Shown piece after piece: positions 58,390 to 64,000 of a stretch of DNA of 64,000 nucleotides (position 1 is the stretch's first letter; every line of letters starts with the position of its first letter). The notes beneath the pieces were generated by a model. It was not told where the DNA came from, did no database searches, and saw only the letters and a program-made list of their open reading frames with translations. This DNA comes from Aequorivita lipolytica (GTDB lineage Bacteria; Bacteroidota; Bacteroidia; Flavobacteriales; Flavobacteriaceae), in NCBI RefSeq assembly GCF_007997135.1, contig NZ_VORU01000004.1, positions 62,001 through 126,000 on the forward strand. Direction: 5' to 3'. Both the position numbers and the translations under genes were made by a program.

Positions 58390-59122
58390 ATTCAATATTC
58401 CGTGCCAGCTTCAAAAACACATCGTTCATCGAATCTACGTTGAACTGTTCCTTCAATTTTTTCGGAGTGTCCAGGGCTTCTATTTTTCCTTCTACCATTA
58501 TGGAAACGCGGTCGCAATATTCAGCTTCGTCCATATAATGTGTGGTTACGAAAATGGTTGTGCCTTGGTCTGCCGCTTTATAAATCATTTCCCAAAACTG
58601 TCTTCGGGTTATTGGGTCAACGCCGCCAGTAGGTTCATCTAAAAAAACAATTTTTGGCTCGTGTAAAAGCGATACCGAAAACGATAGCTTTTGTTTCCAC
58701 CCCAAAGGCAGTGAACCAACCAATTTATTGCTTATATTTTCCAATCCCAGTTCGGAAACCAATTGTTCTCTTTTCTCCTTTATTTTTTTCCTTGGCAAAC
58801 CATAAATGCCTCCAAAAAAAGTAATGTTTTCATTGACCGTTAAATCATCATAAAGTGCGAATTTCTGGCTCATATAGCCTATATTCTTTTTGATAGATTC
58901 AGTTTGAGTATATACATCAAATCCTGCAACCTTTGCACTGCCCGATGAAGGTTTTGAAATCCCAATAAGCATTTTCATAGCCGTTGTTTTTCCAGCGCCA
59001 TTTGCACCCAAAAATCCAAAGATTTCACCTTTTTTAACTTCAAAACTGATGGCATTCACAGCTGTAAAATCACCAAAGGTTTTGGTTAATTGATGGGCCT
59101 CTATAACATTTTCCTTTTTCAT
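58388..59122 (-). CDS. ABC exporter ATP-binding protein (second ATPase)
   Basis: 244 residues. Walker A GFLGANGAGKTTAMKML, Q-loop IGYMSQKFALYDDLTVNENI, Walker B KIVFLDEPTGGVDPITRRQF and H-loop TTHYMDEAEYCDRVSIM. The signature region reads VGSLPLGWKQKLSFSVSLL: the LSGG is replaced by LPLGW, so this subunit may form one degenerate ATP site. Together with the ATPase encoded upstream it corresponds to the two halves of E. coli YbhF, here split into separate genes. It lies 39 bp upstream of the permease gene and 90 bp downstream of the other ATPase gene. Confidence 0.92.
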   Translation of the reverse strand: MKKENVIEAHQLTKTFGDFTAVNAISFEVKKGEIFGFLGANGAGKTTAMKMLIGISKPSSGSAKVAGFDVYTQTESIKKNIGYMSQKFALYDDLTVNENITFFGGIYGLPRKKIKEKREQLVSELGLENISNKLVGSLPLGWKQKLSFSVSLLHEPKIVFLDEPTGGVDPITRRQFWEMIYKAADQGTTIFVTTHYMDEAEYCDRVSIMVEGKIEALDTPKKLKEQFNVDSMNDVFLKLARNIE

Positions 59123-59154
59123 CTGTCTATAATATTTGTTTTTTAAAGGACAGA

Positions 59155-59212
59155 TGGAACATCCATAATAGACATTCCTTTATGTGTTTAAAAATTAATC
59201 TTGGATGTTTCA
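59155..59212. promoter_or_regulatory. Possible operator dyad between the two ABC ATPase genes
   Basis: TGGAACATCCA (59155-59165) and TTGGATGTTTCA (59201-59212) are inverted relatives across a 35-bp spacer in the 90-bp gap. It may bind a repressor or form a weak hairpin. The two arms are imperfect and no promoter is clear, so confidence is low. Confidence 0.3.
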
Positions 59213-60115
59213 TTATCTCGCTAATTCCATAAAGGCATCCTCTATATTTGCTAGGGTGGGTTCTATGTGAATATCTGTTAAACCTGCTTTTTCCAAATAG
59301 GATTTTAAATCCGCATTTTCAAAAGAATCCCTTTTGTCAGTATAATGCACAAACTCCCCAAACGGAAATACGCTATACAAATGTTCATAACCTTGAAGTG
59401 TTTGTATCAATTTATACATATTATTTGCCCCCACATTGTAAATGGTTTTAGGGAACTTGTTTACAATAGCTTCCGGCGTATCAATTTCTAATATCTTGCC
59501 ATCTTGAATCAATGCAATCCTATCACACAAAGCAGCCTCGTCCATATATGGCGTTGATACTAATATGGTAATCTCTTTTTTCTGAAGACGTTTTAGCATT
59601 TCCCAAAATTCTTTGCGCGAAACAGGATCCACACCCGTGGTGGGTTCGTCCAAAAAAAGTACTTTCGGTTTGTGGATCAAAGCGCAACAAAGGGCAAGTT
59701 TTTGTTTCATTCCGCCGGAAAGTTTGCCCGCCCGTCGATTTTTAAAAGGTTCGATTTGAACGTAAATATCTTCAATCAAATCGTAGTTTTCCTCAATCGT
59801 CGTTCCGAAAATAGTGGCGAAGAACGTTAGGTTTTCTTCCACCGTTAAATCTTGGTAAAGTGAAAACCGCCCCGGCATATAGCCCACGGATTTTCGGATT
59901 GCTTTATAATCCTTTACAACATCAAAACCAGCGACTGTGGCAGTACCTTCATCTGGAATTAAAAGCGTGGTCAAAATTCTGAAAATGGTAGTTTTCCCTG
60001 CGCCATCGGAACCGATTAGGCCAAAGAGTTCGCCCGGATTCACATTGAACGAAATATCCTGAACAGCTTTTACCTTTTTATAGGATTTGCTGATATGGCT
60101 GAGGGAAATACTCAT
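59213..60115 (-). CDS. ABC exporter ATP-binding protein (first ATPase)
   Basis: 300 residues. Walker A GLIGSDGAGKTTIFRIL, Q-loop VGYMPGRFSLYQDLTVEENL, signature KLSGGMKQKLALCCALI, Walker B KVLFLDEPTTGVDPVSRKEF, then a C-terminal extension of about 75 residues (YEHLYSVFPFGEFVHYT, IEPTLANIEDAFMEL) of the YbhF/DrrA type. GYMPGRFSLYQDL is usual for YbhF N-terminal halves. It abuts the OsmC gene (stop and start adjacent) and would pair with the second ATPase and the two permeases. Confidence 0.92.
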   Translation of the reverse strand: MSISLSHISKSYKKVKAVQDISFNVNPGELFGLIGSDGAGKTTIFRILTTLLIPDEGTATVAGFDVVKDYKAIRKSVGYMPGRFSLYQDLTVEENLTFFATIFGTTIEENYDLIEDIYVQIEPFKNRRAGKLSGGMKQKLALCCALIHKPKVLFLDEPTTGVDPVSRKEFWEMLKRLQKKEITILVSTPYMDEAALCDRIALIQDGKILEIDTPEAIVNKFPKTIYNVGANNMYKLIQTLQGYEHLYSVFPFGEFVHYTDKRDSFENADLKSYLEKAGLTDIHIEPTLANIEDAFMELAR

Positions 60116-60562
60116 TTACGCTTCTATTTTGATCGTAATTTCCATCGTGATTTTAGATTTTATTGAATTTGAAATCAAACAAGCTGCTTCCGATTTTTCA
60201 ACAATTCGTTCTGCACGTTCGCGGTCTTTTTCGTCTTTGATGGTTACAGTGGGTTCTAGAATTATCTCCGTCATTAAATATTTGCCATCCACTCTTTCCA
60301 AAACACCTTTCGATTTGCAACTGAAACCTGAAAAATCCAGCTTTGAATTTTCAGCAATTGCCAAAAAAGTAGTCATCAAACAACTACTAACAGCTGCTGT
60401 AAAAAGATGTTCGGGCGACCAAATATTGGGCATTCCCTTTGGGAATTCAGGCGGTGTAGCAATTTCAATGCAGTTATTACTTTCTGCCAATTCTGGCGAG
60501 CACATTATTCCTTGGCGGTCCTGGCGCCAGTCTATATCTACGTTATAATGATGTTTTTCCAT
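60116..60562 (-). CDS. OsmC-family peroxiredoxin-like protein
   Basis: 148 residues from the ATG at 60562; earlier in-frame starts overlap the upstream gene's 3' end. The first part has IATPPEFPKGMPNIWSPEHL and LFTAAVSSCLMTTFLAIA, which holds the first active Cys region of OsmC/Ohr proteins. The second Cys lies in KSEAACLISNSIK. OsmC proteins detoxify organic hydroperoxides using thiols such as lipoyl groups. Here the gene abuts the ABC ATPase and lies 16 bp after the lipoprotein gene, placing it in the exporter operon. Confidence 0.9.
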   Translation of the reverse strand: MEKHHYNVDIDWRQDRQGIMCSPELAESNNCIEIATPPEFPKGMPNIWSPEHLFTAAVSSCLMTTFLAIAENSKLDFSGFSCKSKGVLERVDGKYLMTEIILEPTVTIKDEKDRERAERIVEKSEAACLISNSIKSKITMEITIKIEA

Positions 60563-60578
60563 TGTTTTTAAATTTTTA

Positions 60579-61079
60579 TTATTGAAAATAAGTATAATAA
60601 CCATCAAGGTTTTCTTTGATGCTCGCTGTTACTTCAGAACCTTCGTCCGTAGTTGAAACCTTTCCTAAAGCTTCAATTTTCTCGATAAGTGGATGAAGAA
60701 AAACGTGTAGGTTGTCGTGTGAAGGACCTTCCATTGTACATTTTTTTACCAATACGTTTTTATCCTCGTTTAGTTTTGAAGCCAAAGTATGGTAGTCTTC
60801 CACAGTTTTTAGGTCGCTGGTTTTAACTAAACCAAGCATTTTGTCAACGCCTTCAGTTGTTTCTAGATTAGCTTGCCATTTGCTCCCGTTGTCGAGTTTT
60901 ATTTCGTTTACCCAAGCATTGTTCATTGAATGCATTTCGGTGGCCATTTCTTCCATTTCGTGTTCGTTAACCCCTTCCGTGGTTTGAACGGTTTCAGTAC
61001 TTTCCTCTTTGTGTTTGGTTTCGTTACAGCTTATTAATAATGCTGAAATGATTGCTGTTGTTAAGATTACTTTTTTCAT
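60579..61079 (-). CDS. Lipoprotein of unknown function
   Basis: 166 residues. Lipobox LLISC-N places lipidated Cys at 18. The next 30 residues are Glu/Thr-rich, then a helical domain follows: MHSMNNAWVNEIKLDNG, KWQANLETTEGVDKML, and HDNLHVFLHPLIEKIEAL with three His. The His and Met content (EMEEMATEMHSM) might bind metal, but I know no family name. It probably faces the periplasm. It lies 30 bp after the VIT1 gene and 16 bp before osmC. Confidence 0.75.
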   Translation of the reverse strand: MKKVILTTAIISALLISCNETKHKEESTETVQTTEGVNEHEMEEMATEMHSMNNAWVNEIKLDNGSKWQANLETTEGVDKMLGLVKTSDLKTVEDYHTLASKLNEDKNVLVKKCTMEGPSHDNLHVFLHPLIEKIEALGKVSTTDEGSEVTASIKENLDGYYTYFQ

Positions 61080-61109
61080 AATGTGTTATTTAAATTAATT
61101 TATAATTTT

Positions 61110-61823
61110 CTAAATATTTATTCCAAATAGATACCCAACTAATGCTGTGATTCCCATTGCTATTGTTCCCCAAAAGGTAATTCTGATTATAGCTTTCCCA
61201 ATACTTGAACCGCCTGTTTTGGCAGCTACCACGCCTAAAATTATTAGAAAAAAAATAGCAGAACCATATAATGTATATTCCATACTTTTTAAGGGTAGGA
61301 ATAGCGTTACAACAAGCGGAAGAACCCCTCCAACAATAAATGAGGCTCCAGACGCTAGTGCAGCTTGTATGGGATTTGCTTGGCTTATTTCATTAATTCC
61401 CAATTCATCCCTAACATGTGCAGCTAAAGCATCATTTTCTGTAAATTCTTTTGCTACAATGAGCGCGGTTTCTTTTTTTAAACCTCTTTTTTCGTAAATT
61501 TCAGCTAATCGAATTAGCTCTATTTCTGGCATTTCTGCTAACTCTATTTTTTCTCGCGCTATATCAGCTTTTTCTATATCTGTTTGAGAACTTACGGAAA
61601 CATATTCTCCTGCAGCCATTGAAAGTGCTCCAGCCACCAAACCCGCTACTGTTGCCAGTATTATTGGGTCTCTCATGTCACTTGCGGCGGCTACCCCAAT
61701 TGCTATACTTGCCGTAGATAAAATCCCGTCATTAGCCCCAAGAACAGCCGCTCTTAACCAATTACTGCGATGGATGAAATGATTATCTAAATAACCTTCT
61801 AAATTATCTGTATTTGCTTCCAT
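61110..61823 (-). CDS. VIT1/CCC1-family metal transporter
   Basis: 237 residues with five membrane helices. The opening HRSNWLRAAVLGANDGILST is the VIT family's first-helix signature, followed by MAAGEYVSVSSQTDIE and the cytoplasmic metal-binding-type helical hairpin (about 85-145, rich in Glu). Family members move Fe2+ or Mn2+ out of the cytoplasm in exchange for protons. It sits between the adaptor and the lipoprotein of the exporter operon. A CCCTAAT tandem repeat lies 33 bp before its start codon. Confidence 0.9.
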   Translation of the reverse strand: MEANTDNLEGYLDNHFIHRSNWLRAAVLGANDGILSTASIAIGVAAASDMRDPIILATVAGLVAGALSMAAGEYVSVSSQTDIEKADIAREKIELAEMPEIELIRLAEIYEKRGLKKETALIVAKEFTENDALAAHVRDELGINEISQANPIQAALASGASFIVGGVLPLVVTLFLPLKSMEYTLYGSAIFFLIILGVVAAKTGGSSIGKAIIRITFWGTIAMGITALVGYLFGINI

Positions 61824-61855
61824 TTATATGAATTTTGAAACTTCATTATTTTTTT

Positions 61856-61900
61856 CCTAATCCCTAATCCCTAATCCCTAATCCCTAATCCCTAATCCCT
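61856..61900. repeat. CCCTAAT heptamer tandem repeat
   Basis: Five full CCCTAAT units with partial units on both sides, directly after the adaptor's coding region, whose TAG stop (61899-61901) falls in the last unit. It fills most of the leader between the adaptor and the VIT1 gene. It resembles eukaryotic telomere repeats only by chance. Confidence 0.85.
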
Positions 61901-62783
61901 ATTCAGAAATCCACATTTCCGCTGGCATCCCAATTTTTAGGCTACCATCGTTTATAACACTAATTTTTACTGCATAAACTAAGTTTACGCGTTCCTCTTT
62001 AGTTTGAATTATTTTCGGTGTAAATTCTGCAGAAGCTGAAATCCAGCTTATCGTTCCTTTGTAGTTTTTCATTTCTTCTCCGGAATCTATTTTTACGGTT
62101 ACTTCCTGCCCGATTTTGATATTTGGAAGTTGTGTTTCGCTTACGTAAACGCGTAGTGTCATTTCTTCCAAATTGGCGATTTTGTATAATGGTTTTCCGA
62201 AGGAAACAATTTCTCCGGGCTCGGCAAACTGCGTTAAAACGGTTCCTCTTAACGGGTTCGTTATTTTGCTTTTAGAAATCTGTTCCTCAATTTGCGCCGC
62301 TTTGGCATCGATGGATTTTACTTCGTTTACGATGGGTGCATTTTGGGTTTCCACATTCTGAATTTGCTTTTTCAAAACGTCCACTTGGCTGTTGGCTTGA
62401 TCTACTTGGCGCTGGGTAGCAGCGTTTTCTGAAAACATATTTTGCACGCGTTGTTGTTCCGTTTTTGCGGTTTGCAACTGTTGGTTTAAAACACTCACTT
62501 GAGACCAAACCCCGCCCGATTTTGAAGCTACTGTTTCTTTTGAAGCAAGCAGTTGTAATTTACTCAGATGAAGCTGAAGCGTATCAACGAGTCCAACTAA
62601 AGCTCCTTTTTCCAAAATTTGGCCTTCCTCTAAATTTAGAAATTCAAGCTTTCCGTTTGCTTCAGAAGAGATTGTGATTTCAGTTGCTTCAAAATTTCCG
62701 TAGCCATCGGCTTTTTCATCGTTGGAGCAGGAGAGTAAGCTTCCTAAAAGGAAAGTGGCTATTATAATATGTGGTTTTTTCAT
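61899..62783 (-). CDS. HlyD-family periplasmic adaptor (YbhG-like)
   Basis: 294 residues. Lipobox LLSC-S near residue 19 makes it a lipoprotein, unlike E. coli YbhG. The barrel-sandwich half is ATEITISSEANGKLEFLNLE, a coiled-coil hairpin covers about 85-170, then ISKSKITNPLRGTVLTQFAE closes the lipoyl domain and a beta-barrel follows. It would connect the ABC-2 exporter to the TolC channel encoded 68 bp upstream. The adaptor-ATPase-ATPase-permease-permease order is interrupted by VIT1, the lipoprotein and osmC. Confidence 0.91.
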   Translation of the reverse strand: MKKPHIIIATFLLGSLLSCSNDEKADGYGNFEATEITISSEANGKLEFLNLEEGQILEKGALVGLVDTLQLHLSKLQLLASKETVASKSGGVWSQVSVLNQQLQTAKTEQQRVQNMFSENAATQRQVDQANSQVDVLKKQIQNVETQNAPIVNEVKSIDAKAAQIEEQISKSKITNPLRGTVLTQFAEPGEIVSFGKPLYKIANLEEMTLRVYVSETQLPNIKIGQEVTVKIDSGEEMKNYKGTISWISASAEFTPKIIQTKEERVNLVYAVKISVINDGSLKIGMPAEMWISE

Positions 62784-62800
62784 CTGTATGTTTTATTACC

Positions 62801-62839
62801 ACGAATACACGAATACTGTTTTTCTATTCGTGAATTCGT
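62801..62839. repeat. ACGAATACACGAATA inverted repeat
   Basis: Arms ACGAATACACGAATA (62801-62815) and TATTCGTGAATTCGT (62825-62839) differ at one position around a 9-base loop. It stands in the 67-bp gap between the TolC and adaptor genes of the exporter operon. It is of the dispersed ACGAATTCACGAAT type and could form an mRNA hairpin. Confidence 0.75.
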
Positions 62840-62850
62840 TGCTCTCTTTT

Positions 62851-64000
62851 TTAATTCCCTTTAATTATTTTAAAATTCGCCTTTGAAAGCGCCATTTGAA
62901 TTTCGTGCAATTGATTGTCTATTTTAGCCTCATAAAGATTGTTCAGTTCTGTAATATATTCTGAAGAAGTAATAGCGCCATTCTGCAATTGGGAAGTTGT
63001 GGCTTGTAAAACTTTTTCGCGCAACATAATTATTTCAGTGTCTTTTTGAAGTATTTCTTCATATTTTTTAATGTCACTTTCGGCTTCTTTTTGTTGCATT
63101 TGGTTATTCAGCAAAAACGTTTCTTTTTCGGTTAAAACTATTTCTTTTGAAATATCTACGGTTTGTTTTTTCTCCTTAGTTTTTCCCCAGTCAAAAATGT
63201 TCCAATTCATTTTCAAGCCAACCATATAAAAATCCTGAAATGAATTGTCCAACATATTTAATCCTGGATTGCCATAGCCAGCCTGCGCAAAGCCCAATAA
63301 TTTGGGGTAATTGCTTTTAGAAATAACTTCTTTTGAAGTTTCCAGTTGATTTTCTTGCAGGTTGAAAAGTTCCAGTTCGGGACGTTCTGAAATGCTTTCT
63401 GGCGAAACCAAAATCTCTGGATTTTCTAAAATTATAGTACTATCTAAGCTTTTTGAAAGTAACAATGAAAGGTTGTTCAACGTTTTTTTTCTATCGAATT
63501 TGGTTTGCGTAAGCTGCTGCTCCAATTTCAGCATTTCGGCTTGCAGCATTTGTTGGGAAGCGGGGAGGACGGCTCCATATTTAACTCCAGCAATCATTTC
63601 TTTTAAACGAGCGTCAAGTTGTTCCATTTTTGAAGACAATAGTTTTTCCTGTTCCTGAAAAAGCAAAATACTGAAATAGCTTTGGTTTATTCGGCTTTTT
63701 AAAGCGTAGAGGTTTACTGCAACTTGCTGTTGTTGCGTTTGTAATTCAGCCTGTTTCAATTTGGTATTTGCCGCAATATTTCCACCATTATAAATTAATT
63801 GATTCGCATCTATCGTAGCGCGATATTGATCTTTATTGGACGGTTCAATAGTAGTATTTGGAATTTGAATAGGAAATTCAATAACGTCTGTTTGGTAAGT
63901 GGCTTGTGCATTTAAATCTAATTTTGGAAGCTTTTCTTTTTCCAAAATTTTAATTTCAGAATTGAGTTTTTCTTTCAGTAAAGCACTTTGCTTAGCTAAC
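62851..64000 (-). CDS. TolC-family outer-membrane efflux protein (5' partial)
   Basis: The frame stays open to base 64000, so the start and signal peptide lie outside; 382 codons are seen. TolC features are TIDANQLIYNGGNIAANTKL, GVKYGAVLPASQQMLQAEML and LQNGAITSSEYITELNNLYE, with long helices between strands. It forms the outer-membrane channel for the ABC-2 exporter. The product is the first visible gene of the minus-strand operon that runs down to the LOG gene. A regulator gene may lie beyond the window edge. Confidence 0.9.
   Translation of the reverse strand, partial: LAKQSALLKEKLNSEIKILEKEKLPKLDLNAQATYQTDVIEFPIQIPNTTIEPSNKDQYRATIDANQLIYNGGNIAANTKLKQAELQTQQQQVAVNLYALKSRINQSYFSILLFQEQEKLLSSKMEQLDARLKEMIAGVKYGAVLPASQQMLQAEMLKLEQQLTQTKFDRKKTLNNLSLLLSKSLDSTIILENPEILVSPESISERPELELFNLQENQLETSKEVISKSNYPKLLGFAQAGYGNPGLNMLDNSFQDFYMVGLKMNWNIFDWGKTKEKKQTVDISKEIVLTEKETFLLNNQMQQKEAESDIKKYEEILQKDTEIIMLREKVLQATTSQLQNGAITSSEYITELNNLYEAKIDNQLHEIQMALSKANFKIIKGN

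Noticed and set aside
61856-61900. Telomere-like CCCTAAT repeat suggesting a linear end or eukaryotic DNA
   Set aside because: Only about six units inside a bacterial operon; other heptamer microsatellites occur in the window.
1-64000. tRNA, rRNA, riboswitch or phage genes
   Set aside because: I looked for conserved tRNA/rRNA stretches and for integrase, terminase or transposase proteins and saw none. Small structured RNAs could be missed without a covariance search.

Overview
The window reads as chromosome of a member of the Bacteroidota, most likely Flavobacteriaceae (a marine, Aequorivita-like genome would fit, but the genus is a guess). The signs are an AT-rich genome with weak Shine-Dalgarno signals, TAnnTTTG-type -7 promoter elements, lipoproteins with short signal peptides, tandem-domain universal stress proteins, a CusA-TolC fusion, and many short palindromic repeats between genes. 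No rRNA, tRNA, CRISPR array, phage or transposase gene was seen.

Layout. 1-2.4 kb: end of an acyl-CoA carboxylase operon. 2.4-9.1 kb: TSUP exporter, P-type ATPase, outer-membrane protein, DUF6544-like protein, L,D-transpeptidase. 9.2-11.8 kb: MlaE-MlaF-MlaD lipid transport operon. 11.8-18.9 kb: Crp/Fnr regulator, peroxiredoxin, a cytochrome c/DUF3365 lipoprotein, a methyltransferase, a CstB-like persulfide dioxygenase-rhodanese, upp, sulfide:quinone oxidoreductase and a 46-aa gene. 18.9-25 kb: heavy-metal efflux. 25-29 kb: tesA-like/ybbA/ybbP. 29-32 kb: a repeat-rich accessory island with a GIY-YIG nuclease, a relic ybbP tail and an AT-rich ATP-grasp gene. 32-41.7 kb: DUF302, cytochrome b561, and a second RND efflux operon with two small genes after it. 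41.7-55 kb: HPF, five universal stress proteins, trxA-deoC-deoD, a PAS histidine kinase plus a receiver-CRP fusion regulator, an ATP-cone nuclease-like protein and a beta-CASP protein. 55-64 kb (minus strand): a YbhGFSR-like ABC-2 export operon with TolC, adaptor, VIT1, OsmC and LOG genes.

How it works together. The strongest unexplained signal is regulatory. Two classes of FNR/CRP-type palindrome recur upstream of genes: TGAY-N4-RTCA (eight boxes) and GTAAC-N4-GTTAC (four boxes, one with a mismatch). In 12 of 13 box-promoter pairs the first base of the 12-bp core lies exactly 35 bp from a TAnnTTTG-like -7 element, a class II activator arrangement. The window encodes two CRP-fold regulators whose recognition helices differ at the residue equivalent to FNR Glu209 (Val183 in the stand-alone Crp/Fnr protein, Glu316 in the receiver-CRP fusion), so each could own one class. 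The kinase beside the fusion regulator has a PAS domain that lines up with the FixL haem pocket. I infer a FixL/FixJ/FixK-like oxygen or redox circuit that controls stress proteins, ribosome hibernation, sulfide oxidation, peroxide defence and envelope genes.

All calls come from reading the sequence. Membrane-segment counts and domain boundaries are approximate and no database was searched.
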